From Sphingomonas caeni (GTDB lineage: Bacteria > Pseudomonadota > Alphaproteobacteria > Sphingomonadales > Sphingomonadaceae), in contig NZ_JAPDOK010000008.1 in NCBI RefSeq assembly GCF_026013415.1, positions 1-64,000 of the forward strand: a DNA stretch of 64,000 bases, written 5' to 3'. The position numbers were made by a program, and so were the translations under genes. Positions 1 to 8,292 of this stretch are shown here, in pieces. The notes under the pieces are model-generated. The model did no database searches, was not told the DNA's origin, and saw nothing but the letters and a program-made list of their open reading frames with translations. The first letter of the stretch is position 1; every line of letters begins with the position of its first letter.

Positions 1-181
1 GGTGGGCGGGAGGGGGAGAATGGTGGGGATAATTTGCCGGGAGAGGGCATTCGTAATCTGTGGCCAGATTAGTCATTCTCCGACGCGTTCTCGTCAATGC
101 TCGCGTGAGTGTGCCGGAACAAATACGGGACTTGAGATGTAGGAGTTCACCGTCAATAGTGCCTAGGCAGGGGAGGGGACC

Positions 182-616
182 TTGGCACTACCAGCGATAG
201 CGGCTGCAGCACCTAAACGAAAATATGATAAGGGCGAGCGGCGCTTCAAGCATGTGGGCCGGTCCAATGAGCCCGAGATTCGCTTTTCGCCTGGCAATCC
301 GAAGATGTGGGTCGGCAAATGCCCGAGGACATTGAGCGCGGCGGATCATGTCCGTCTCGTCAACGAAGCCCTAGCCGGGGATAATGGCGATCGAGAGATT
401 GACGTCCCCAAGCGTCTCTATGTTGTACACGAAGGTGCAATCTATGAGGCGATAACCACCGACAGGGGCTATTCCTATCACGGATACCCATATCGCGGGA
501 AACTTGCTGGCGGCTTGATTGATGCGTTAAGGGCTCAGGCTACGGCAAAAGAGTGCGTCGATCGTTTTGATGCGTGGGTGAAAGAGCACATCGAGGTGCA
601 TGGGTCATGGGCATGA
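182..616 (+). CDS. Unknown 144-aa protein, partner of ImmA/IrrE peptidase
   Basis: I do not recognise this family. The protein is 144 aa, soluble by appearance, with a basic N-terminus, a Tyr/Gly-rich centre (YSYHGYPYRGK, about residues 98-108) and a helical C-terminus. There is no signal peptide, membrane segment or obvious helix-turn-helix. The start is TTG at 182, chosen because a strong GGGGAGGGGA ribosome site lies just upstream. Its stop overlaps the next start as ATGA (613-616), so the two genes are almost certainly co-translated. Codon use and GC are lower than in the genes downstream of 2.2 kb, which suggests acquisition. By position it could be a substrate, antitoxin-like partner or target of the peptidase; that is inference only. 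Confidence 0.7.
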   Translation: MALPAIAAAAPKRKYDKGERRFKHVGRSNEPEIRFSPGNPKMWVGKCPRTLSAADHVRLVNEALAGDNGDREIDVPKRLYVVHEGAIYEAITTDRGYSYHGYPYRGKLAGGLIDALRAQATAKECVDRFDAWVKEHIEVHGSWA

Positions 617-2037
617 GCGCCCCGCGTTTGTCGTTCGATATCGAGCCGCTCGCTTCGGCGGGCCGGATCGCGACTGCACGCCTGTCGATTTCGATCGACG
701 GGACGGCGGTTTGGCCAGTGCTCGGCGAGACTGGGCAAGGCCTTGAAATTCAGATCGACGATTTGCTCGCTTATTTCACCGAATACTGGAAGCCGCTCAT
801 TCTTAGGCAGGTCTATCCGATCCCGGTGAATCCCTATCGCCCTTCCGACCTTCGCCGTGAAGCTGTCGTTCGCTGGGCCGCGCTGGGCGGTGCGATCGCC
901 GAGCGGGAAGAAACGGCTGTGTCGGCGTTCGAAGATGCGCATGATCTCTCGCGGAGCTTCGGGGGCCTGTTCGGACTCCCGCATTTCTGGATGATGCGGT
1001 CCGGCAACCAGATGATCGTCGAGACCGCTGGTCGTACATGGCACCTCCCCTTCGCCGAGACCTGTGAGGAACTGGGCTCCGCCGGCGACTGGATCCGCGA
1101 CCGCCTCGTGCAGTCAGATCCCGTGAAGTGGGCGCGCGCGGCGGACGCCTGGGCGTCGAGGGATCACGGCGATGCGGCCGGCCTGCTTGCCTGGTCTGCC
1201 GGGCTGGACCGCGAACTGGCGCAAGCCCTTATATCGGAGGGCGCGCTCGAGGCGCCTCAAAGCTTCACCGATGCCGCCAACGATAACGATGAGCTGCGGA
1301 TTGCGGCGCGAATGGCCGGCGCTTTACCGGAGGATCAGATCCGCGAGATTCTGAGCATGGCTCGCGGTTTCAAGGGGCGAGAGGCCGGGGCGCTCGTCGA
1401 GCTTTCGACGGAATGCACGAAAACACTTCTGGATCGCCGGATTTATCCTCCCTTCGTGCAGGGCGAAGTGGCAGCGGCTCGGGCGCGAGAAGTGCTGCAT
1501 ATCGCCTCTAACGAGCGTGCCGATATTTTTGCCGTGGCGAAAGCTCTGGGGGTGGAGGTTCGTAGCCTGGTGGTCGAGCCGCGTTCGTTTGACGGCCTTG
1601 CGATCTGGGGAACCAAATACGGGCCGGGAGCCTTTCTCAATACAGGAAGCGGCCGTCATCGCGTGAGGGAAGCGATTCCTCCGGAAGAGAATGTGAGCCT
1701 GCGCGTCACGCTCGCACATGAGCTTTGTCATCTTCTGCTGGACGGAGATCATACGCTTGGGGCGATCGAGGTGCTGAAGAGCCGAATGCCTCCGAGCGTC
1801 GAGCAGCGCGCCAAGTCGTTTGCGGGCGAGTTCTTGCTCCCAACCAGCTCGGCAGCCGCGCTTTGGATCGAGAAGGGTCGGCCTTCGGGCAGGCAGGCTC
1901 TGGAGGAACTCGTCGAGGAATTGGCCCGTCAGTACGGAGTAACGCGAAGCGTTGCGGCGTGGAAACTTCAACATGCTGCCCAAAGCCACGAGGTCGATCT
2001 CGACGCGATCCTGGACTCGATCGCCCCCCGGCGCTGA
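613..2037 (+). CDS. ImmA/IrrE-type zinc metallopeptidase with long N-terminal domain
   Basis: A 474-aa protein with a C-terminal DUF955-type zinc peptidase domain. The HELCH motif puts zinc ligands at H369 and H373 and catalytic E370. A second conserved block, EQRAKSFAGEFLLP (from E397), carries the likely third ligand, and a GVTRSVAAWKL stretch near the end matches the family's C-terminal segment. Family members such as ImmA and IrrE cleave transcriptional repressors. The first ~270 residues match nothing I know, and the protein is much longer than typical ImmA (~150 aa). The start at 613 gives an ATGA overlap with the preceding gene; ATG 607 or GTG 574 are alternatives. Lower GC than the neighbourhood. 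The role may be signalling, toxin-antitoxin or defence. Confidence 0.85.
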   Translation: MSAPRLSFDIEPLASAGRIATARLSISIDGTAVWPVLGETGQGLEIQIDDLLAYFTEYWKPLILRQVYPIPVNPYRPSDLRREAVVRWAALGGAIAEREETAVSAFEDAHDLSRSFGGLFGLPHFWMMRSGNQMIVETAGRTWHLPFAETCEELGSAGDWIRDRLVQSDPVKWARAADAWASRDHGDAAGLLAWSAGLDRELAQALISEGALEAPQSFTDAANDNDELRIAARMAGALPEDQIREILSMARGFKGREAGALVELSTECTKTLLDRRIYPPFVQGEVAAARAREVLHIASNERADIFAVAKALGVEVRSLVVEPRSFDGLAIWGTKYGPGAFLNTGSGRHRVREAIPPEENVSLRVTLAHELCHLLLDGDHTLGAIEVLKSRMPPSVEQRAKSFAGEFLLPTSSAAALWIEKGRPSGRQALEELVEELARQYGVTRSVAAWKLQHAAQSHEVDLDAILDSIAPRR

Positions 2038-2231
2038 CCCCCGCACCAAGTTAATGCTCGGCAACTGGGCTGAACGCGGGGCAGATTCGGGATATAAATC
2101 CCCTCAGGTGCGGATCGGACGCGTTCAAAGCTATCGCTCTCAAGGCAGGAAATAACCAAATAGGTTAACTGCTCTTGCAATGTAGGAAACCATCTGGTTC
2201 TTCCGCGCTCAAATAGCGCGGGGGCGGATCG
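2038..2231 (+). promoter_or_regulatory. Gap between peptidase cassette and terminase genes, with start-proximal hairpin
   Basis: No gene is seen in this 194-base gap. A perfect 7-bp hairpin (CCGCGCT, loop CAAAT, AGCGCGG) occupies 2203-2221, ending 10 bases before the terminase small-subunit start, so it could hinder ribosome access or act as an operator. Composition shifts from moderate GC upstream to very high GC downstream, marking this as a probable boundary between acquired and resident DNA. Confidence 0.35.
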
Positions 2232-2756
2232 ATGAGGGACAAGAGCGTGGCGCTGGCGGGGAAGAGCCGGCGGGTGCAGGTGCAGACCGAGCGGAAGGAC
2301 GCCTTCTCCGCCGAGAAGAAGCAGCGGTTTCTCGATCATCTGGCGGGATGCTGTAACGTCAACCGTGCGGCGGAGGCGGCTGGGGTCGCGAACACGACCG
2401 TCTTTCGTCACCGGCGGTCCGATCCGGCATTTGGGCAGGCTTTCGCCGAAGCGCTGGAAACCGGCTATGACGCGCTGGAGGCGATGATGCTGGAGCGCGC
2501 GGCAAAGGGCGGACGCTATGAGCCCGGGCCCGATGCGGAGACCGCGCCGGGGCCCGAGACGGTGGATATCGCGCTGGGGCAGTTTCTGCTCGGACTGCGC
2601 CAGCGCGAGCTGGGGCGGCGGACCGGCAATTCCGCGCCGAAGCTGCAGCGCGCAAGCGAGAGGGAGTTGACCGAGGCGATCCTGCGCGGGCTGGAGCTTC
2701 GCGCACAAGGGAAACGCAAGGCGCGAGGCAAGGGCAAAAAGGGAGGGAGCGCGTAA
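2232..2756 (+). CDS. Terminase small subunit-like HTH protein (gene-transfer-agent type)
   Basis: 174 aa. A helix-turn-helix region of the kind in phage small terminases lies at about residues 36-60 (CCNVNRAAEAAGVANTTVF, then a basic segment). A variable middle and a very basic Lys/Arg/Gly tail (residues ~155-174) suggest DNA binding. It is followed with no gap by a large terminase, which supports a packaging role. In gene transfer agents the equivalent protein helps deliver DNA to the packaging motor. Very high GC unlike the cassette before it. Family assignment of small terminases is weak at sequence level, so the name rests largely on position. Confidence 0.65.
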   Translation: MRDKSVALAGKSRRVQVQTERKDAFSAEKKQRFLDHLAGCCNVNRAAEAAGVANTTVFRHRRSDPAFGQAFAEALETGYDALEAMMLERAAKGGRYEPGPDAETAPGPETVDIALGQFLLGLRQRELGRRTGNSAPKLQRASERELTEAILRGLELRAQGKRKARGKGKKGGSA

Positions 2757-4121
2757 GTGACGCGCGACCAGAAGGGTTTGCTGGCGGCGGTCGACAGACT
2801 GACGCGCGCGCCTGCGGATGACCGGCGCTATGTGGTGCGGCGGCTGAGCGTGCCGCAACGGCGGGCCTTGCTCGAATTCTGGCCGGCATGGCTGCATGGC
2901 GGGCAGGCGCCGCCGGCGGGGGACTGGGCGGTGTGGCTGATGATGACCGGGCGCGGCTTCGGCAAGACGCGCGCGGGGGCGGAATGGGTGAGCGCGCTGG
3001 CGCGGGCCGATGGGGGGCTGAGGATCGCGCTGGTGGGAGCGACGATCGAGGACGCGCTCCGTGTGATGGTGACCGGCGTGAGCGGGGTGATGCGGGTGGC
3101 GCGGACCGGCGAGACGGTGACGCTGGTGAAGAGCGAGCGGCTGGTGCGCTTTCCGTCGGGGGCGGAGGCGCGGCTGTTTTCGGGGGCGGACCCCGAGAAA
3201 TTGCGCGGGCCCGAGCATCATGTCGCCTGGTGCGACGAGATCGCCAAGTGGCGGCATCCGCAGGCGACATGGGACAATCTGCAACTGGGGCTTCGACTTG
3301 CGCCTGCGGCGGGCTCGGGGCTCGGCGGCATGCCACGCACGCTGGTGACGACGACGCCGGGGGCGGTGCCGCTGCTGGTGCGGCTGGAGCAGACCGCTGC
3401 GGTGACGCGGGGGCGATCGCGCGACAATCCGCATGTCTCGCCGGCGTGGGTGGCGCGGATGGAGGCCGAGTATCGCGGCACGCGCAAGGGGCGCGAGGAG
3501 CTGGACGGCGAGCTGATCGGCGAGGCGGAGGGCGCGCTGTGGAGCCGAGCGCTGATCGAGGCGTGCCGGGGGGCGGCGTTTGCGGGGCCCGAGGGGGCGG
3601 AGGGCGGGCGGCACTTCCGGCGGATCGCGATCGGGGTGGATCCGCCCGCCTCGGCGCAGGGCGATGCGTGCGGGATCGTGGCGTGCGCGGTGGCGATGGA
3701 CGGGGTGTGCCATGTGATCGGCGACCATAGCGTGCGCGGGCTCTCGCCCGAGGGCTGGGCGGGGAAGGTGGCCGACGCGGCGACGGCGTGGGGGGCGGAC
3801 CTGGTGGTGGTCGAGGCGAACCAGGGCGGGGACATGGCGATGAGCGTGCTCAAGGCGCGCGACGCCGCGCTGCCGGTGCGCAAGGTGTTCGCGCGCTACG
3901 GCAAGGGCGACCGGGCCGAGCCGGTGGCGATGCTGTTCGAGACCGGGCAGGCGGGGGTCGCGGGGAGCTTTCCCGAGCTCGAGGACGAGCTGTGCGCGAT
4001 GACGCGGGGCGGCGGCTATGCGGGGGCGGGGCGCTCGCCCGACCGGGCGGACGCGATGGTCTGGGCGATGAGCGCGCTGATGCTGGGCGGGAAGGGGGAG
4101 GCGCGGGTGAGCCTGGTGTGA
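2757..4121 (+). CDS. Terminase large subunit, gene-transfer-agent/phage packaging ATPase
   Basis: 454 aa, GTG start directly after the upstream TAA and behind a GGGAGGG ribosome site. The ATPase domain has a Walker A GRGFGKT (G65-T71) and Walker B ending CDE (C159, D160, E161). The C-terminal RNase-H-like nuclease domain shows GVDPPAS (D295) and later acidic residues including the final SPDRADAM. Length and motifs fit the RcGTA g2-like terminases of Alphaproteobacteria. Normally portal, protease and capsid genes follow; here gcrA follows on the opposite strand, so the packaging genes are isolated. Either the rest of the cluster lies elsewhere or it has decayed. Confidence 0.88.
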   Translation: MTRDQKGLLAAVDRLTRAPADDRRYVVRRLSVPQRRALLEFWPAWLHGGQAPPAGDWAVWLMMTGRGFGKTRAGAEWVSALARADGGLRIALVGATIEDALRVMVTGVSGVMRVARTGETVTLVKSERLVRFPSGAEARLFSGADPEKLRGPEHHVAWCDEIAKWRHPQATWDNLQLGLRLAPAAGSGLGGMPRTLVTTTPGAVPLLVRLEQTAAVTRGRSRDNPHVSPAWVARMEAEYRGTRKGREELDGELIGEAEGALWSRALIEACRGAAFAGPEGAEGGRHFRRIAIGVDPPASAQGDACGIVACAVAMDGVCHVIGDHSVRGLSPEGWAGKVADAATAWGADLVVVEANQGGDMAMSVLKARDAALPVRKVFARYGKGDRAEPVAMLFETGQAGVAGSFPELEDELCAMTRGGGYAGAGRSPDRADAMVWAMSALMLGGKGEARVSLV

Positions 4122-4136
4122 CCCGCGCCCCTCGCC

Positions 4137-4796
4137 TCAGCGCACCCGCGGGCCGCCGAAGGGGAGCGGCGGGGGCGGGCGGCGGTCGCGGCGGGGGAGT
4201 TGCGCCTGATAGGCATGGCCGCAATGATCGACGCAATAGGGGAAGCCGGGGTTCACCTTGTCGCCGCAGAAGTGGAAATCGGGCTCGCCCGGATGGCCGA
4301 GCGGCCATTTGCAGATGCGGTCGTTGAGATCGAGCAGCGTCGTCTTGCCCGCGATCGCGTCGCTCGGCTTGGCGGGAACGAGGCGGCGCGGCGGGGCGGG
4401 CTGGATCGGCGCGGACTGCTCGCCGGGATTCTGGCGCAGGAAGCCGCCGGGGCCGACCGAGCGCATCGTGGGGCCGTCGGGCTTGGCCGCGGCGGGTTCG
4501 GCATCGCCCGCGGGGGAAGCGGCGGCGGCGGCGGGGGCCGCCGCGCGCGGGGCGGCAGGCTCGGGCGCGGCGCGCGGGACGGGCGCGGGGCGCGGCTCGG
4601 CGGGCGCCGAAGCGGCGGCGGCCTTGGCCTCGTTCGGCTTGACCGGCGAGGGACGCGCGGGAAGGCCCAGGCGGTGCGCCTTGCCGATCACCGCGTTGCG
4701 GCTCACGCCGCCCAGCTCCTCGGCGATCTGGGTGGCGGTCAGCCCGCTATCCCACATCTTCTTCAGCGTCTCGATACGCTCGTCGGTCCAGCTCAT
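4137..4796 (-). CDS. gcrA: GcrA-family cell cycle regulator
   Basis: 219 aa. The N-terminus (MSWTDERIETLKKMWDSGLT, then an IAEELGGVSRNAVIGKAHRLG helix-turn-helix, residues 1-46) is the hallmark of GcrA. A long Ala/Pro-rich linker (~50-140) leads to a C-terminal Cys/His-containing domain with CKWP and FCGDK motifs (~165-205). GcrA proteins bind sigma-70 RNA polymerase and methylated GAnTC sites to drive cell-cycle genes. It faces the terminase gene tail to tail and diverges from the ABC permease gene. The unusually long Ala/Pro linker seems lineage typical rather than broken. Confidence 0.95.
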   Translation of the reverse strand: MSWTDERIETLKKMWDSGLTATQIAEELGGVSRNAVIGKAHRLGLPARPSPVKPNEAKAAAASAPAEPRPAPVPRAAPEPAAPRAAAPAAAAASPAGDAEPAAAKPDGPTMRSVGPGGFLRQNPGEQSAPIQPAPPRRLVPAKPSDAIAGKTTLLDLNDRICKWPLGHPGEPDFHFCGDKVNPGFPYCVDHCGHAYQAQLPRRDRRPPPPLPFGGPRVR

Positions 4797-4862
4797 TATC
4801 GTCCTTACCTTGCGGCCACTCTTACTTGCGGCCTTCGTGGCCAGCCGTTACGCGAACGCCTC

Positions 4863-5705
4863 ATGACCAGCCAGCCTGAAATCGGCGAACCCAGTATCCC
4901 ACCATTCGGCGTGCCGGTGATCCGCAACGTCAATTGGGGAGGGCTCAGGACCCTCTATATCAAGGAGGTGCGCCGATTCTTCAAGGTGCAGCTCCAGACG
5001 GTATGGGCGCCCGCGGTCACGACCCTGTTGTTCCTCGTGATTTTCACCGTGGCGCTGGGCGGCGGCGGGCGGACGGTGAGCGTCCAGGGGCATGAGGTGC
5101 ATTTCGCCAACTTCATCGCGCCCGGGCTGATCGTGATGGGGATGCTGCAGAACGCCTTCGCCAATGCCAGCTTCTCGCTGCTGGTGGGCAAGATCCAGGG
5201 GACGATCGTCGACTATCTGATGCCGCCGCTCTCGATCGGCGAGCTGCTCGCGGCGCTGGCCGGCGGATCGGTGACGCGCGCGGTGTGCGTGGGCGGAACG
5301 GTGTGGCTGGCGATGGCCCTGTGGGGCGTCGACGTGACGCCGCGGCACTTGTGGGCGGTGGCGTGGTTCGGGCTGCTCGGCTCGCTGTTCCTCGCGCTGA
5401 TGGGGGTGCTGACCTCGATCTGGGCGGAGAAGTTCGACCATGCCGCGGCGGTGACCAACTTCGTGGTGGCGCCGCTCGCTCTGCTCTCGGGCACCTTCTA
5501 TTCGGTCGAGCGGCTGGCGCCGGCCTTCCAGACGATCAGCCATTTGAACCCCTTCTTCTACATCATCTCGGGCTTCCGTTACGGCTTTCTCGGCGTCGCG
5601 GATTCGCCGATCCTGCTCGGCAGCCTGGTGATCCTCGGGCTCGATATCGCGCTGGGGCTGTTCTGCTACTGGCTGCTGCGGCGCGGGTGGAAGATCAAGA
5701 GCTGA
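4863..5705 (+). CDS. ABC-2 type transporter permease
   Basis: 280 aa with six predicted membrane segments and the layout of ABC-2 permeases: cytoplasmic N-terminus, a VRRFFKVQLQTVWAPAVTTL entry into helix 1, and a final LNPFFYIISGFRYGFLG block typical of YadH/NodJ-like exporters. ATG 4863 is chosen because the frame further upstream is only the antisense of gcrA. No ATPase gene is adjacent, so the ATP-binding partner must be encoded elsewhere. Substrate unknown. Divergent from gcrA; arr follows 13 bases downstream and is probably co-transcribed. Confidence 0.88.
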   Translation: MTSQPEIGEPSIPPFGVPVIRNVNWGGLRTLYIKEVRRFFKVQLQTVWAPAVTTLLFLVIFTVALGGGGRTVSVQGHEVHFANFIAPGLIVMGMLQNAFANASFSLLVGKIQGTIVDYLMPPLSIGELLAALAGGSVTRAVCVGGTVWLAMALWGVDVTPRHLWAVAWFGLLGSLFLALMGVLTSIWAEKFDHAAAVTNFVVAPLALLSGTFYSVERLAPAFQTISHLNPFFYIISGFRYGFLGVADSPILLGSLVILGLDIALGLFCYWLLRRGWKIKS

Positions 5706-5718
5706 GGGTTTCCGGACG

Positions 5719-6141
5719 ATGACCGACGTGCTGGAGAAGGGGCCGTTCTTTCACGGCACGATCGCGAATCTGCGCGTGGGCGATTTGCTCACGGCGGGAT
5801 ACCGCTCGAACTATCGTCCCGAAGTGGTGATGAACCACGTTTACTTCACCGCCAAGGTGGAGGGTGCCGGGCTTGCCGCTGAAATCGCGGCGGAGCTCGC
5901 CGAAGGCGGCGCAGTCCCGCGGGTCTACGTCGTGGAACCGACCGGGGCATTCGAGAATGACCCGAACGTGACCGACAAGAAATTTCCGGGCAACCCGACC
6001 CGGTCGTATCGCAGCAGCGCACCGCTCAAGATCGTCGGCGAAATCGAGCATTGGCCCAGGCTGACACCGGAAGCGCTGCAGTTGTGGCGAGAGCGGCTGA
6101 CTGCACTACCCCCGGAGGAACGAGGCGAAATCCTCAACTGA
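5719..6141 (+). CDS. arr: NAD(+)-rifampin ADP-ribosyltransferase
   Basis: 140 aa, the usual size for Arr. It has the GPFFHGT start (H12), NHVYFTA (Y42), VVEPTGAFENDP (D81) and KKFPGNPTRSYRS blocks that define rifamycin ADP-ribosyltransferases. Arr enzymes inactivate rifampin by ADP-ribosylating a hydroxyl of the ansa bridge. The H-Y-D set corresponds by position to residues reported as important in the mycobacterial enzyme. It sits 13 bases after an ABC-2 permease gene, an arrangement that could pair export with modification, though this is inference. No mobile-element signature surrounds it, so it looks like a resident environmental homologue. Confidence 0.93.
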   Translation: MTDVLEKGPFFHGTIANLRVGDLLTAGYRSNYRPEVVMNHVYFTAKVEGAGLAAEIAAELAEGGAVPRVYVVEPTGAFENDPNVTDKKFPGNPTRSYRSSAPLKIVGEIEHWPRLTPEALQLWRERLTALPPEERGEILN

Positions 6142-6177
6142 CGCGCGGCGAGACGCATCGTGTAACGACTTCATATT

Positions 6178-6201
6178 CGTCATCCCCGCAAAAGCCGGGA
6201 T
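6178..6201 (+). repeat. Truncated remnant of the 82-bp palindromic repeat
   Basis: Matches the left arm (CGTCATCC...GCCGGGA) of the 82-bp family with a small change, but no right arm follows. It lies in the 233-base gap between arr and the patatin gene. The rest of that gap is AT-rich with a TATTAT element at 6334-6339 that may be a -10 box for the patatin gene. Confidence 0.6.
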
Positions 6202-6374
6202 GGCGGTTGAAGGGTCCGGCAGCGAGGCAGGCTAAAGCGACATAAAAATAAAATGATTACTTTCGATACAGCCATTTTGAATAGGTAAAATGTCGAACCG
6301 ATGTTCGGCGGTCGATTGTAGTTTCCTCGCCACTATTATACGCTTCCCCAACGGGCACTGTAGGGGGATTGACC

Positions 6375-7748
6375 ATGTATCGCAGCGGACGGATCGTGGC
6401 GGGCGGACTGCTCTTGATTGGCGCCAGCGGATGCATGCATCCCCGGCCCGCGCCGGTGGGCGCGTGCAACTATCGCGCGATCCCGCTCAGCGTCGATTCG
6501 GGCGGGCTCCAGCCGACCCAGCCGACGCCCGAACCCGATGCGATGACCAGCGAACTCCGCACCGTCTTCCAGGCGCAGGCGGCGAGCCACGACACCGCCC
6601 CCGCGGGCAGCGCCGCGACCACCCCGCCCGAATATCTGGTGCTCAGCGGCGGCAGCCAGCATGGCGCGTTCGGCGCGGGCTTCTTCTACGGGCTGCCGAG
6701 CGTCCCGAGCTACGACGTCGTCACCGGGGTCAGCACCGGATCGCTCCAGGCGACCTTCCTGTTCCTCGCCAACCAGCCGGTGCCCAAGGACCGCAGCTAT
6801 GGCTGGGTCGACGGCCCGCTCGCGGACATCATCAAGCCCGGCACCTCGAACCCCGGCGACCTCGCGCTCGCTTACTCGATCGCCAAGGAAGGCGACATCG
6901 TCACCCCGAGCAAGGGCGGTTTCCTCGGCGGACTTGCCAAGGGCGCGATGGCGAGTTTCGGACCCCTGCGCGCACGGCTCAAGGCAGCGATCTCGCCCGA
7001 TACGCTGCGCCTCGTCGCCGAGCAGGGCGCGGCGCCCTATAACCGCAAGCTGTTCGTCGGCACGGTCAATCTCGACGACGGCCGCGGCTATGCGATCGAC
7101 CTGACCGAGCTTGCCGCGCGGATCGACACGCCGGCGTGGAAGGGCCGGACGGGCGAGCTGCAGGATTGCTATGGCGATGCGCTGATCGCCTCCTCCTCGG
7201 TGCCCCCCGCCGCCTATCCGGTGACGCTCGAGATCCAGGACGGGCAGGGCACCCGCACCAACCTCTATATGGATGGCGGCGCGCGCTTCGGCGTATTCCT
7301 CGAACCGATCCTCGCGGCGCTCGGCGACAAGGTGGCGAAGGATGCGCGGGTCGATGTGATCGTCAATGGTGGTCTCTATGGCGGCAACTGGACCGCGGAC
7401 GGCAAGCCGGTGACCGAATGGTCGTCGCTGACGGTGGCGATGCGCGCGGTCGATATCCTCGAGAACCAGGTCTATCGCTTCTCGGTCGCCAATACCGAGA
7501 CATACGGCCTGCGCCATGGCGGGGTGCGGATGGCGTTCATCAGCAACCAGAACCTCGCGCCCGGCGCGGTCGATCCCAACGACTATGTCTTCCGCGGCAA
7601 GAGCTGCGCGGCGTGGAACGTGATCGACAATCTGCAGAAGCCGCTCGAATTCCACCCCAATTACATGGCGTGCCTCTCGCAATACGGCACCTCGCGCGGG
7701 GCGGCCCAGCAGTGGAACTGGGTGAGGGACCGGCACGCGGGGCAATAG
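6375..7748 (+). CDS. Patatin-like phospholipase, lipoprotein
   Basis: 457 aa. The N-terminus (GLLLIGASGC) has a lipobox, so it is probably a membrane-anchored lipoprotein. The patatin fold is marked by the oxyanion-hole motif GGSQHGAFGAG (from G92), the nucleophile elbow GVSTGS (S120) and the catalytic Asp in DGG (D300). Such enzymes hydrolyse lipid acyl chains with a Ser-Asp dyad. ATG 6375 is preferred over TTG 6369 because the AGGGGGA ribosome site fits it better. It stands alone, followed by a palindromic repeat. Confidence 0.9.
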   Translation: MYRSGRIVAGGLLLIGASGCMHPRPAPVGACNYRAIPLSVDSGGLQPTQPTPEPDAMTSELRTVFQAQAASHDTAPAGSAATTPPEYLVLSGGSQHGAFGAGFFYGLPSVPSYDVVTGVSTGSLQATFLFLANQPVPKDRSYGWVDGPLADIIKPGTSNPGDLALAYSIAKEGDIVTPSKGGFLGGLAKGAMASFGPLRARLKAAISPDTLRLVAEQGAAPYNRKLFVGTVNLDDGRGYAIDLTELAARIDTPAWKGRTGELQDCYGDALIASSSVPPAAYPVTLEIQDGQGTRTNLYMDGGARFGVFLEPILAALGDKVAKDARVDVIVNGGLYGGNWTADGKPVTEWSSLTVAMRAVDILENQVYRFSVANTETYGLRHGGVRMAFISNQNLAPGAVDPNDYVFRGKSCAAWNVIDNLQKPLEFHPNYMACLSQYGTSRGAAQQWNWVRDRHAGQ

Positions 7749-7772
7749 GGGGCGGGGGCATTCCCACCGGAT

Positions 7773-7854
7773 CGTCATCCCGGCGAAAGCCGGGACCCAG
7801 GGTCTCAGGCGGCACCGTTTTTGGCTCTGGGCCCCGGCTTTCGCCGGGGTGACG
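7773..7854 (+). repeat. 82-bp palindromic repeat, copy 1
   Basis: Two ~28-base arms (CGTCATCCCGGCGAAAGCCG at the left end) in inverted orientation around a ~26-base variable centre. It could form a long hairpin. Together with the copy at 8213 it brackets the GIY-YIG gene in the same orientation, judged by the asymmetric centre. Confidence 0.9.
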
Positions 7855-7899
7855 GTAGAGGGGCTTGCGTCACTTGGAACATTATGAGAACATTCGGGC

Positions 7900-8292
7900 A
7901 TGGAAAAGCTGCCCGCGGTTTATATCGTCGCCAGCCGGCGCAACGGCACGCTCTATACCGGCGTCACCTCCGACTTGATCGCCCGCATTCACCAGCATCG
8001 CAGCAAGAGCTTCAAGGGGTTCACGGCGGAATATGGCGCCGACCGGCTGGTGTGGTTCGAAATGCATGGTGAGATGGAATCCGCGATTGTTCGCGAGAAG
8101 CGGATCAAGGAATGGAAGCGGGCGTGGGAATTGGCGTTGATCGAGGCAGCCAATCCGACGTGGCGCGATCTGGCCGAGGATTTCGGGTTTCCGGCATTGC
8201 CCGAACCGCCACCGTCATCCCGGCGAAAGCCGGGACCCAGAGCCGCAGGCGATGCCGTTCGAGACTCTGGGTCCCGGCTTTCGCCGGGATGA
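7900..8292 (+). CDS. GIY-YIG nuclease-domain protein with repeat-derived C-terminus
   Basis: 130 aa. The GIY-YIG core is visible as VYIVASRR, then GTLYTGVTSDL, followed by the family's E-rich helix (MESAIVREKRIKEWKR). It belongs to the small single-domain UPF0213-like group, whose biological role is uncertain. The last ~27 residues (SSRRKPGPRA to RLSPG) are translated from the palindromic repeat at 8213-8294, so the natural C-terminus has been replaced or extended. Copies of the repeat flank the gene on both sides. Confidence 0.88.
   Translation: MEKLPAVYIVASRRNGTLYTGVTSDLIARIHQHRSKSFKGFTAEYGADRLVWFEMHGEMESAIVREKRIKEWKRAWELALIEAANPTWRDLAEDFGFPALPEPPPSSRRKPGPRAAGDAVRDSGSRLSPG

Noticed and set aside
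1968..3728. 586-codon open frame antisense to the terminase genes
   Set aside because: Arg/Pro/His-rich artefact opposite a terminase with clear Walker and nuclease motifs.
2232..4121. Prophage
   Set aside because: Only terminase-type genes are present; no integrase, portal, capsid, tail or lysis genes in the window.
4200..4862. Upstream extension of the ABC permease frame
   Set aside because: The 221 extra codons are the antisense of gcrA; ATG 4863 gives a standard permease.
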